A stretch of 16,624 nt of DNA from an uncultured Collinsella sp. GTDB lineage: Bacteria; Actinomycetota; Coriobacteriia; Coriobacteriales; Coriobacteriaceae. Where the stretch lies: positions 1-16,624 of the forward strand of contig CABQWP010000050.1 of NCBI GenBank assembly GCA_902467875.1. Direction: 5' to 3'. The notes under the pieces were generated by a model that made no database searches, had not been told where the DNA came from, and saw only the letters and a list, made by a program, of their open reading frames with translations. Positions 1 through 6,553 of the stretch are shown piece after piece; positions within the stretch are counted from its first letter, which is position 1; each line of letters opens with the position of its first letter. The translations under genes were made by a program, and so were the position numbers.

Positions 1-152
1 TGGTCTCGGCACCCCCGACCCCCCCCGCCGTGTCACGCCCCGCCGGCTCTCGCTCCGGCTCCGTTCGATGGCTCCCATGGGTCGCCATCACTGCACCTCC
101 GCTCACCTGTCCCGTTGCACTCCTGCTATTCGCCCCACGTTTCTCGGGACAT

Positions 153-215
153 GCAAGATGTGTATCTGTGCGTACGCGGCGACTTGCAGCCTCCGCGTAC
201 GCACAGATATCTTGC
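153..215. repeat. Long bulged inverted repeat, possible oriT or protein-binding hairpin
   Basis: A perfect 17-bp inverted repeat is seen: tatctgtgcgtacgcgg at 163-179 and its reverse complement at 193-209, separated by 13 nt. After a 4-nt bulge (159-162) the arms continue for 6 more perfect pairs (gcaaga 153-158 with tcttgc 210-215), giving 23 paired positions. It lies beyond the end of the mobilization operon and its terminator-like hairpin. Long hairpins near relaxase genes are often oriT, single-strand origins or protein-binding sites; which applies here is inference. No reading frame across it looks like a gene, and the rest of 1-275 holds nothing else I recognise. Confidence 0.6.
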
Positions 216-275
216 CCTGCGGGGCCGTCCCCCGGGCTTGCGGGACGCCTGTTGCGTTCCGGTCCCGGGAGACGA

Positions 276-299
276 GAAGAGGGGCCAAGGCCCCTCTTC
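276..299 (-). terminator. Hairpin terminator of the mobilization operon
   Basis: A perfect 11-bp inverted repeat (gaagaggggcc 276-286 and ggcccctcttc 289-299, 2-nt loop) sits 12 nt after the stop codon of the last leftward gene. On the minus strand the bases after the stem are TCGTCTCC, so the T-tract is weak. Position and stem strength support a transcription stop, but termination may be incomplete. Confidence 0.6.
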
Positions 300-311
300 A
301 AGATGTGCCGA

Positions 312-563
312 TTAAGCTTGTTGCTCGTTCGCCCAACCGGTATCGATGCCCGTGTCGCGCACCACGAGGACGGCCGTGTGACCGGAAGCGCGGCGCACGC
401 GGAATCCCCCGCCATCTCCATCGACGCGGCAGAGAGCGTCGAAGAAATCCCTCCCCGCGCCATCTTGGTACCAGGGAGAATCCGGAACATTGTCGGTAAG
501 CCTCAGCTCGGCTATGCCATCGCGCATTTTGAGCTTGGCATCGAGCTTGATGTTGATTTCCAT
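312..563 (-). CDS. Small unknown protein at the end of the mobilization operon
   Basis: An 83-residue protein starting MEINIKLDAKLKMRDG. I do not recognise a family. It has no membrane segment and no Cys pair; the sequence alternates hydrophobic and charged residues and suggests a small beta-rich soluble domain. The ATG at 563 is preferred because GGAG lies 8 nt upstream; an ATG two codons earlier (569) has only 2 nt of spacing. It begins about 40 nt after the relaxase stop on the same strand and is followed by the hairpin at 276-299, so it is the last gene of the mob operon. A role in DNA processing or transfer is only suggested by position. Confidence 0.65.
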   Translation of the reverse strand: MEINIKLDAKLKMRDGIAELRLTDNVPDSPWYQDGAGRDFFDALCRVDGDGGGFRVRRASGHTAVLVVRDTGIDTGWANEQQA

Positions 564-601
564 AGCCATTACTCCTCTCGCCGGGCGCATCTCGCACCCT
601 T

Positions 602-1570
602 CTACATTTCGTTGTCCCGGCCGTCGTCCATCGACCTCTCCGCCATCCGGTAGACGGCGGCACCGATGCCCAGGGCGTGCTGTATGCCGCCCCTCGTGAA
701 GCCGCGACCGAGCTTGCGGCCGCTGATCGCGGCCTTCCTGACGGCGCGCCCGCGCGCATCCCTGCGGTCGTATGTCGGGCGGTACTCGAAGACGAGGTCG
801 CGCTCCCCGAGGTTCCGGTCGCGGCTGAGGCGCATGTGGACGCCCCTCCGCTCCAAGGCCTCGTTGAGCGCGCGCATCCTGTTCGGCGCGCCGGACGCCG
901 CGACCTCGCGAACGCTCTCGCGCACGACCCGGCGCACATGGTCCTGGTCGGTCTCGAAGCCCGGGGCTGCCTTCGAGCCGATCTCGCGGGCCCGCCGCTC
1001 GCCCCTCGACTCCTGCCGGGCGTGAACGCGGCTGTTGCGCGCCCCGCGCTCAAGCTGGGAGAGCCCCCAACGCTCGTCCATCTCGCGCATCCTCGCCGCG
1101 TGGAGGGTCTTCTGACGGGACGACCTGCCGTCGTTGAGGCGCTTTCCGGTCGAGAGGTCGGTCCGGTTGATGGCGATATGGACGGCGTACCGGTCGGTCC
1201 CGTCCTTCGAGTGCTCCAGATGGAGCGCCCACGCCGCCTCCTGGTTCGGGTAGTAGCGGGCAACCCACTCCCGGGCGAACTCCATGCAGCCATCCCTGGA
1301 CATCTTTCCCCCGTTGACGTCGCACTCGTCAGGGTTGAACGCGATGATCTGGTGGTAGCAGTAGGTGCATTTCGAGCCCTTGCGGCCGGGCTCGTTGTGG
1401 CCGTAGGCCTCGCGCGTACGGTCCATCTCCCTGGCCCAGTTCTCCGGTTCGTTGAGGTTCTGCGAGTCGAAGTCGAGCGCATCGTGCTTCTCGCTCGTTC
1501 GGTCGAGATAGCCCGACAAACTCTTCATGTGCTGCGCGCTCGTGATCGCCACCTGCTTGATAGCCGTCAT
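602..1570 (-). CDS. Relaxase (MobP/VirD2-like mobilization nuclease)
   Basis: A 322-aa protein with the layout of relaxase/mobilization nuclease proteins (Pfam Relaxase family), which nick oriT and stay covalently bound to the transferred strand. The candidate catalytic tyrosine is Tyr21 in LSGYLDR. Histidines expected for metal binding are at H73 (CYHQIIAF), H117/H120 (ALHLEH) and H131 (YAVHIAIN), matching the family's motif III pattern. The C-terminal half is Arg-rich and probably binds DNA. The ATG at 1570 is chosen because it follows a GGGGGA Shine-Dalgarno and comes 10 nt after the coupling-protein stop. In the family, the protein works with MobC and the coupling ATPase, both encoded just upstream. 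At 322 aa it is short and has no helicase or primase extension. The exact MOB class was not tested. Confidence 0.85.
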   Translation of the reverse strand: MTAIKQVAITSAQHMKSLSGYLDRTSEKHDALDFDSQNLNEPENWAREMDRTREAYGHNEPGRKGSKCTYCYHQIIAFNPDECDVNGGKMSRDGCMEFAREWVARYYPNQEAAWALHLEHSKDGTDRYAVHIAINRTDLSTGKRLNDGRSSRQKTLHAARMREMDERWGLSQLERGARNSRVHARQESRGERRAREIGSKAAPGFETDQDHVRRVVRESVREVAASGAPNRMRALNEALERRGVHMRLSRDRNLGERDLVFEYRPTYDRRDARGRAVRKAAISGRKLGRGFTRGGIQHALGIGAAVYRMAERSMDDGRDNEM

Positions 1571-1580
1571 GTCCGTCCCC

Positions 1581-3536
1581 CTACTCGTCCCATGCGGCCC
1601 ACTCGTCCGAAAGGGTCGCGTTGTCCTCGTCCGCCTTGAACACGTCGTCGGGCGCGACCTCGTCATCGTCCGCTCCGTTGCCGGCTTCGAACTCGGGGCA
1701 CCACGGCTCCGGAACCTCGTACGCATCGCCCTCCGCTGCGGCCTTGGCACGGGTGTAGTAAGTGACCCGCTTCGCACGCTCGGCCTGCTCGTCGCCAAGC
1801 CCGAAGAACGGGCCCGCCGGGGTGCGGCTGGCGTAGTCGAGCGGGAACTCGAACACGCCCTCGCGCCCGGGCTTCGAGTTCTCACCACCTTTGACGGCGA
1901 TGAGGCCGTCGCGGATGGGGATGCGCTGCTGCCACTCCCACTCGTTGATCAGGGGGACGGCCGCCTCGTTGTAGCTCGTTCCAACGGACGTGCGGCCCTG
2001 GCCCTTCTGGCTGGACGTCCCCATCGAGCGCACCGTGCGCTTTCCGACGAGCGAGGTGAAGAACTTGAAATCCTCGGGCTCCGAAAGCGACAGGGCGACC
2101 TTGGTGCCGACGGAGCCGACCAGCTTGTCGCGTCCGGCCCCGCCGTCGCCGGGTTCGTTGTACGAATTCAGCTGCTTGAGATTCTGAACGAAGAGGTATT
2201 CATGGATTCTCATGCTTCGTCCGAGTGTGGCGATGGCCGGCAGGCACGCCACCTTGACGTTAAGGTTGCCGATCTCATCGAGCACGAGAGCCGTCTCGTG
2301 CGGCATCCGGCCGCCGCTCTCCTTGCATACTTGCTGCGCCACCTGCCACCACTGGTTGAGGAAACAGGTATAGACGACGCCGTACGGGTCCCCCTCGTCG
2401 AGCATCTCGATGTACACGGCCGTCTTCCTCTCGATGAGGTCGCGGATCGACACGCTGCTCTCGGACGTCACGGCGCGGAGCGCCCCGTCCGAGAAGATGC
2501 TCAGGGCCTCCTTGAGGGTGGACACGACGTTCTTGCCCGCCGTCGTCGCCCCGCCGTCCCCGAGGAGGTCGGACGCCGGCGAGAACGCCGGGTGCGTCGG
2601 GCCGAGTCCGCGGATGTAGTCCTTGAGGGAAGCAGACGGATCCTTCGGGTCGTCGCCGGCGGTCCCGCGCTCGACGAGCGCGGCGACGCTCGCAAGGTTC
2701 TTCTGTTTACGCGGGACGTCGGCCGTGCAGACGACGAGGATGCAGGCGGCGAGCATGTTGCGCGCGGCCTTGGGGAAATAGGTGTTCTTCTCCCCGCCGA
2801 GGGGAATGAGATCGACGGCAACCTGCCGGGCAGTCCTCACTGCGGCATCGGTGTCGCCCGCCTCGACGGCATCGGCGACGAGCCCGATGGGGTTGTACCG
2901 GCTGGCACCCGGATATCCCGTCAAATCAAGGACGACGATCTCGTAGCCGAGCTCCCGCGCCTTTTCGGCCGTGAGCTCAAGCACCTCCGGTTTGCCGGTC
3001 GAGACGACGTTCCATCCGGCCGCAAGCGTCAGGTGCATTGTCTCCAGCACCTGCAGCTGGGTCTTGCCGGAACCTGTCTTTCCGCAGGTCAGAGCATGAG
3101 GCACGGACGAATCGAACCAATAACCCTTTGCTGTCGCGCCGAGGACGAGGCCGGCCTTCGCCGGCGTTCCGCGACCATCCCAGAAATCGTTAGCCCGGTT
3201 GAGCCCCGCCGCGCCCCGGACAACGTGGGCGTCGCCGTATATGCCGTCGTCGACGCTTCGGGTCCGCCCGGCGTCCTTAGCGGCCACATAGCCGAGGAGG
3301 AAGAGAAAGAGGAGGCAGAACGCGGCGAACATGAACGGGATATGGCCGAGCCATGCTCCCGAGAGCCAGAAGGCCGACCACATGTCTAAGCCGATGGAGT
3401 CGAGCCAGGAGAGCCAATCGACCGGGAGTGAATCGAAAACGCAGGAGATTACGGGTGCCGTCAGTGGATAGCATGCGACGGTGAGGGCGGCGGCGAAAGA
3501 AGCCGAAAGAACCGCGTTGAACTTGAGATCGTTCAT
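1581..3536 (-). CDS. Type IV coupling protein (VirD4/TraG-like ATPase)
   Basis: A 651-aa membrane-anchored ATPase that in its family delivers the relaxase-DNA complex to a type IV secretion channel. Two hydrophobic segments lie near residues 8-34 and 60-85. Walker A is GKTGSGKT (152-159) and Walker B is ALVLDE (416-421). The region around YIEMLDEGD and the stretch after Walker B (EYLFVQNLKQLNSY) fit the TraG/TraD group. The C-terminal tail (last ~45 residues) is strongly acidic, as in coupling proteins that use this tail to contact relaxases. The ATG at 3536 has GGAAGGGG 6 nt upstream; a longer form from 3557 or 3590 is less likely because it would overlap MobC. It lies 13 nt after mobC and 10 nt before the relaxase gene. 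No VirB-type channel genes are seen in the window. Confidence 0.9.
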   Translation of the reverse strand: MNDLKFNAVLSASFAAALTVACYPLTAPVISCVFDSLPVDWLSWLDSIGLDMWSAFWLSGAWLGHIPFMFAAFCLLFLFLLGYVAAKDAGRTRSVDDGIYGDAHVVRGAAGLNRANDFWDGRGTPAKAGLVLGATAKGYWFDSSVPHALTCGKTGSGKTQLQVLETMHLTLAAGWNVVSTGKPEVLELTAEKARELGYEIVVLDLTGYPGASRYNPIGLVADAVEAGDTDAAVRTARQVAVDLIPLGGEKNTYFPKAARNMLAACILVVCTADVPRKQKNLASVAALVERGTAGDDPKDPSASLKDYIRGLGPTHPAFSPASDLLGDGGATTAGKNVVSTLKEALSIFSDGALRAVTSESSVSIRDLIERKTAVYIEMLDEGDPYGVVYTCFLNQWWQVAQQVCKESGGRMPHETALVLDEIGNLNVKVACLPAIATLGRSMRIHEYLFVQNLKQLNSYNEPGDGGAGRDKLVGSVGTKVALSLSEPEDFKFFTSLVGKRTVRSMGTSSQKGQGRTSVGTSYNEAAVPLINEWEWQQRIPIRDGLIAVKGGENSKPGREGVFEFPLDYASRTPAGPFFGLGDEQAERAKRVTYYTRAKAAAEGDAYEVPEPWCPEFEAGNGADDDEVAPDDVFKADEDNATLSDEWAAWDE

Positions 3537-3549
3537 GAAAATCCCCTTC

Positions 3550-3897
3550 CTATACATTCCTCGCGTCGGCAAGAAAGCCCGATACGGCATCGGCTGCGTC
3601 TCCGACCTTTACGAGCGCGGCATCGAGGAACGGGGCGATACGGCCAGGATCATGCGTGATGTGGACCTCACGCGACAGCTGATTCAGGTTGGACCCCGCT
3701 AGCCTGAGATCGCGGTACAGCAGTTTCAATGTCTCAGCGTCGGTCTCAATCACGGGCCGGTCACCGTCGACGAGCGAGCGCCTCCGCATGTACTCGCTCG
3801 CGTTCAGACCTGCCGCACGGGCGCGACGGACGATGGCGGCGCGCTCCTCGCTGCTGACCCTGACGTATACGCGCCCATCCCTCGCCTTGCTACTCAT
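3550..3897 (-). CDS. MobC-like relaxosome accessory protein (ribbon-helix-helix)
   Basis: A 115-aa basic protein resembling MobC-type mobilization proteins, which help the relaxase open oriT. The N-terminus (RVYVRVSSEERAAIVRRA, about residues 9-26) has the strand-helix pattern of a ribbon-helix-helix domain, followed by GLNASEYMRRR, the typical second helix. The middle part contains the family-like LRLAGSNLNQLSREVH. The ATG at 3897 overlaps the stop of the upstream gene in the 8-nt string ATGAGTAG, suggesting translational coupling; GGAAG lies 4 nt upstream. It is directly followed by the coupling-protein gene. It could also repress its own operon, as many RHH relaxosome proteins do, but no operator is proven. 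Confidence 0.8.
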   Translation of the reverse strand: MSSKARDGRVYVRVSSEERAAIVRRARAAGLNASEYMRRRSLVDGDRPVIETDAETLKLLYRDLRLAGSNLNQLSREVHITHDPGRIAPFLDAALVKVGDAADAVSGFLADARNV

Positions 3898-4438
3898 GGA
3901 ACTTCCAGGCGCGTTCGAGGTCGGCACCGTATTTAGAGAGAAGGTACATGTTGCGCGGGCTCTTCACGGGCATGTGGGGCTGGAGATAGGCGGGGACGAC
4001 AGCAAGAGGATCGCAGGGCACGCCGAGCTCGACGAGATACGCGGTCCGCGCGAAAGCCTCCTCCGGCCCGCTCGCGTCAATTCCGGCGGTATAGAGGATG
4101 CCCACCTGGTCGTAGTCGCCGCCTACAATGAGCTGGAGACCGCATCCGGGGACGTTGCTTCCGTTGAGTTCGGCAAAGGCCTTGGAAACCATGTAGAGAA
4201 CCCCACCGCGCTCGATAAGCCTGATGCCCAGACCGTGAACGTGGACGGTTGCCGGCGAGAAGCGAATATCCGGGTCAGCCGCGCGAATATAGTCGAGGGC
4301 AGTCATGGTCGAAGTGCCAAACAGACGCTCGATGCGCGCATCAACCTCGCGTTTGAGAAGCGGGTTGGGGTAGCCGTCATGACGACGGGCGTAACCAGGG
4401 ACGGGAATGCGGGCGATCTTCTCTTCGAGAGTGTTCAT
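3890..4438 (-). CDS. Unknown protein, first gene of the mobilization operon
   Basis: A 182-aa protein starting MNTLEEKIARIPVPGYARRH. I do not recognise the family. There is no signal peptide or clear membrane segment. A basic N-terminal third (residues 1-45) is followed by a more hydrophobic domain with GLGIRLIERGGVLYMVSKAF and a Cys in PGCGLQLIVGGDYDQVG. The ATG at 4438 has AAAGGAA 6 nt upstream. Its stop overlaps the mobC start by 8 nt, so the two are likely translated together and it probably belongs to the relaxosome or controls the operon. A near-perfect 30-bp palindrome lies 22 bp upstream of the start codon and could be an operator for the operon. Function is inferred from position only. 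Confidence 0.75.
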   Translation of the reverse strand: MNTLEEKIARIPVPGYARRHDGYPNPLLKREVDARIERLFGTSTMTALDYIRAADPDIRFSPATVHVHGLGIRLIERGGVLYMVSKAFAELNGSNVPGCGLQLIVGGDYDQVGILYTAGIDASGPEEAFARTAYLVELGVPCDPLAVVPAYLQPHMPVKSPRNMYLLSKYGADLERAWKFHE

Positions 4439-4460
4439 GAATCGTTCCTTTCTTGGAGAG

Positions 4461-4490
4461 GCAGACCGGTACCGGTCGGTGCCGGTCTGC
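4461..4490. repeat. 30-bp near-perfect palindrome upstream of the mob operon
   Basis: The 15-bp half gcagaccggtaccgg (4461-4475) matches the reverse complement of 4476-4490 at 13 of 15 positions, with 9 perfect outer pairs (gcagaccgg and ccggtctgc). It sits 22 bp upstream of the start codon at 4438, where a repressor operator would overlap the promoter. It could equally be part of oriT. Confidence 0.65.
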
Positions 4491-4541
4491 AAATAACAGG
4501 TATTTCGGTTCGCTGCTGGTCGGAAGGGCGGCTCGGCATGA

Positions 4542-4637
4542 CGGTGCCGATGGTGCCGATTGGTCGATGAAATCTATCCGGCGGTCGCCTCAACCGCACG
4601 CAAAAATCCTGGGCTTGGCGCGGCACCATCGGCACCG
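4542..4637. repeat. 17-bp perfect inverted repeat
   Basis: cggtgccgatggtgccg at 4542-4558 is the exact reverse complement of 4621-4637, with 62 bp between the arms. Each arm is itself a tandem pair of 8-mers spaced 9 bp apart, which looks like a doubled protein-binding site such as an iteron pair. Confidence 0.75.
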
Positions 4638-4665
4638 CGCGGAAAATCCCAGCTAACCGTAGCGT

Positions 4666-4701
4666 CAGCGGTGCCGGCGGCCATTGACATCGGCACCGCT
4701 G
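4666..4701. repeat. 11-bp perfect inverted repeat
   Basis: cagcggtgccg (4666-4676) is the reverse complement of cggcaccgctg (4691-4701), with a 14-nt loop. It shares the CGGTGCCG core with the other repeats in this gap. It ends 4 bp from the helicase stop codon, so it might also act as a transcription stop for that operon, although no T-tract follows. Confidence 0.6.
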
Positions 4702-4704
4702 GCA

Positions 4705-5943
4705 CTAGCGCCGGGGGTCGTAAACCCAGCACCGCTGCTTGCCGTAGGGGCCGCACCTGCGCTTTCCATCGAAGCGCCATCCAGGACACTGGTCGGTGAG
4801 GATGGCGCTGATGTCCTTGGCGAGCTTCTGCGTGAACTCCTGGCGGAGGGCGTAGTCGGCGATCTCGTGAGTGCAAACCGGATGGTCGCGATGGGCGATG
4901 AGATAGCTGTTGATGGCGTCCGTGCGCGGGTCCTCCTCGAGGAAGCCCTCGCGGCGCTTCGCTGCTTCCCCCTCCATCTCGGCCGAAAGCACCGCGCTGA
5001 AGCGCGGGTCGCCGGACTTCATCCAGTAGACGACCTCGGCCATAGCCTGGCGCGCGTCGTGGGCAAACTCAGCTGAGTGCACCGATTTCGTAGGCTCGAC
5101 CGTGCCGCAGAGTACGGGGAGAAAACGGCGCGCGCCGGACGACTTCTCGGCGATGAAGCCGATGGTATTGGTCGTAGCGACGAAGACACAGCGGCGCTGG
5201 AAGTCCGTCGACCGCTTGCCGTAGGCTACGCGAAAGGTGTCCGTCTGGCGCACTAGGCCGGCCTTCACCGCCTCAAGCGAGCGGCCGCTGATTCCAGTCA
5301 GCTCGGCGAGCTCAACAACCCACTTGCCGCGCAGGGCCTCGCCCGTTGCCTTGATGTTACCGAGGTCGTAGATACTGTCGCAGAAGTAGCGGTCGTCGAG
5401 GGCGATGCGGCGCGCGAAAGTCGACTTTCCGATACCGCCACGGCCGGCAAGTACCATGGTGTAGTCGAACTTGCAACCAGGATGGAAGGCGCGCTTCACG
5501 GCACCGCAGAGAAACAGGCGCTCGATTGCAACCGTGAGCGGGGAGTCGTCCGCGCCGAGGTAGGTGTGCAGCAGGGTGCCGGCGCGCTTCTCGCCATCCC
5601 ACATGAGGCCGTCGAGCATCTGCGTCAGCGGATTGAACGAGTTACCATAGGCGACGATGGTCATGGCATGGTCGAGAGTCTTGTCGGAGCGCAGGCCAAT
5701 TGTGTCCTGGAGGTGAGCATAGAGCTCGGCGTCGTCCAGCGGCGTCCAGGAGCGGACGCCCTTGACGCCGTTCCAGGGCGTGGGGCCGAGCGCGAAGGTC
5801 GCGTCGGCGAGCTCGTTGTAGGCAAGCGGAATGCCATCGGACATAATGGCCGCGACCACCTGATGAACGGTCGGGGCCTTCTTCTCCTGCGGCTGCGGCA
5901 CGGGCGCGCCGGGAACGGACCGGGCATTATCTGGGGCGGCCAT
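4705..5943 (-). CDS. VapE-type (virulence-associated E family) P-loop helicase
   Basis: A 412-aa protein matching the VapE family of replication-type ATPases found in satellites and integrative elements. Walker A is GRGGIGKST (167-175), the Walker B-like acidic segment is KWVVELAEL (207-215), the sensor-like TTN is at 257-259 and the arginine finger region is GARRFLPV (270-277). The order and spacing fit VapE well. It has no N-terminal primase/polymerase domain; residues 1-25 are Pro-rich and probably disordered. The ATG at 5943 is chosen from GGGAGG 6 nt upstream and a 1-nt gap after the preceding stop. It is the last gene of a leftward operon with an HTH protein and a 68-aa protein, and ends beside the repeat-rich candidate origin. 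A role in replicating the excised element is inferred. Confidence 0.85.
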   Translation of the reverse strand: MAAPDNARSVPGAPVPQPQEKKAPTVHQVVAAIMSDGIPLAYNELADATFALGPTPWNGVKGVRSWTPLDDAELYAHLQDTIGLRSDKTLDHAMTIVAYGNSFNPLTQMLDGLMWDGEKRAGTLLHTYLGADDSPLTVAIERLFLCGAVKRAFHPGCKFDYTMVLAGRGGIGKSTFARRIALDDRYFCDSIYDLGNIKATGEALRGKWVVELAELTGISGRSLEAVKAGLVRQTDTFRVAYGKRSTDFQRRCVFVATTNTIGFIAEKSSGARRFLPVLCGTVEPTKSVHSAEFAHDARQAMAEVVYWMKSGDPRFSAVLSAEMEGEAAKRREGFLEEDPRTDAINSYLIAHRDHPVCTHEIADYALRQEFTQKLAKDISAILTDQCPGWRFDGKRRCGPYGKQRCWVYDPRR

Positions 5944-5944
5944 G

Positions 5945-6151
5945 CTAGGCCTCCCAGGAATAATGGACTTCAATGCCGTGGTCCTGAAGTGTGGTGTCGA
6001 CGGCGATCATATCCTCGCGGATGCCGTCGAGGCGGCTCTCGATGTCGAGGATGCGGAGCGCGAGGTCCATATCCGTGAGCGGATGGTCGAGATCGTGCTC
6101 GCGCAGGAGCGTGCGCAAGCGCGCGGCGTTGAGGCCGCTATAATCCTTCAT
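5945..6151 (-). CDS. Small unknown protein between HTH protein and helicase
   Basis: A 68-aa protein, MKDYSGLNAARLRTLLREHD at its start. The sequence is mostly helical and charged, with heptad-like Leu/Ile spacing at residues 29-57 (LALRILDIESRLDGIREDMI), so a short coiled coil is likely. AAGGAG lies 4 nt upstream of the ATG. The stop is 1 nt from the helicase start, so the two are probably co-translated. I do not recognise the family; it may be a helicase partner or a regulator. Confidence 0.7.
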   Translation of the reverse strand: MKDYSGLNAARLRTLLREHDLDHPLTDMDLALRILDIESRLDGIREDMIAVDTTLQDHGIEVHYSWEA

Positions 6152-6209
6152 GGTTCTCCTTATCGTAGATTAGGGGGCAGTCGGTCGCTAGCGAACTTTG
6201 GTCGGGGAG

Positions 6210-6404
6210 CTAGCGGCCTTTCTTTTCGCCGCCCTCGTCGTCAATGGCGAGGCCGAGAGCGGCGTAGAGTTTGGAGCGCGGAATGAGCCATGCGTTGCCA
6301 ATCTGCTTGAACGGCAACGTGCCGGCGCGCGCGATCTTATACACCTTGGAATAGCTACAGCGCAGGATGGGCGCGCACTCCTCGAGGGTCAGAAGCTTGT
6401 CCAT
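6210..6404 (-). CDS. Excisionase-like HTH DNA-binding protein
   Basis: A 64-aa protein that fits the excisionase/MerR-like helix-turn-helix family (HTH_17): LTLEECAPILRCSYSKVYKI (residues 5-24), then ARAGTLPFKQIGNAWLIPRS, the usual recognition helix, wing and IPRSKL ending. Such proteins bend DNA to direct integrase towards excision or act as switches for element operons. The ATG at 6404 has a strong GAGGAGG 5 nt upstream; a longer in-frame form to 6518 would run through the AT-rich spacer and is unlikely. It is the first gene of the leftward operon with the 68-aa protein and VapE. The integrase lies about 2 kb away on the other strand, so a directionality role is plausible but not proven. 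Confidence 0.8.
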   Translation of the reverse strand: MDKLLTLEECAPILRCSYSKVYKIARAGTLPFKQIGNAWLIPRSKLYAALGLAIDDEGGEKKGR

Positions 6405-6553
6405 ATATACCTCCTCTCTTTTCGTTAATTCTAGTACACTATTAACAAATAGAAACAAAGAAAAATAAAAATCAAATTGAAATGAGACATAGATAAAAGC
6501 TAAAGTTGAAACTAACATCGCTATAAAGCTTTATTTAGAAAGTTGATTAAGTA
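6405..6553. promoter_or_regulatory. AT-rich divergent regulatory spacer
   Basis: This spacer separates the leftward xis-like operon from the rightward 410-aa gene. By hand count GC is 12/60 in 6421-6480 and 16/60 in 6481-6540, against well over 55% around it. On the minus strand a TAGAAT -10 (6428-6433) with a TTGTTT -35 (6453-6458, 19-bp spacing) would start transcription just before the GAGGAGG of the HTH gene. For the rightward gene a TATAAA lies at 6522-6527 but no good -35 is visible. The AT-rich tract could bind nucleoid proteins or the HTH protein. Confidence 0.5.

Larger units (their letters stand above)
4439..4704. other. Non-coding region rich in CGGTGCCG repeats, candidate oriT/oriV
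   Basis: This 266-bp gap lies between the start of the mobilization operon and the 3' end of the VapE-type helicase gene. CGGTGCCG or its complement occurs at 4477-4484, 4542-4549, 4630-4637, 4669-4676 and 4691-4698, with one-base variants at 4551-4558 and 4621-4628. They are arranged as three nested inverted repeats listed separately. There is no convincing reading frame. Location upstream of a mob operon and beside a replication helicase, together with repeat density, fits an origin of transfer or replication; this is inference. Confidence 0.6.

Noticed and set aside
1..12. Left attachment site matching the tRNA end (both begin tggtc)
   Set aside because: Only five bases agree before the match breaks, which is expected by chance.
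30..653. Plus-strand frame at the left end
   Set aside because: Runs through two hairpins and over the ends of two leftward genes, with no ribosome site or recognisable sequence.
677..1639. Plus-strand 320-codon frame opposite the relaxase
   Set aside because: Antisense shadow of a well-supported relaxase gene; no domain, no ribosome site, biased Ala/Arg/Leu content.
1527..3389. A 620-codon open frame on the plus strand
   Set aside because: It lies opposite the coupling-protein gene, which has clear Walker motifs; the long frame follows from high-GC codon use and has no recognisable protein features.
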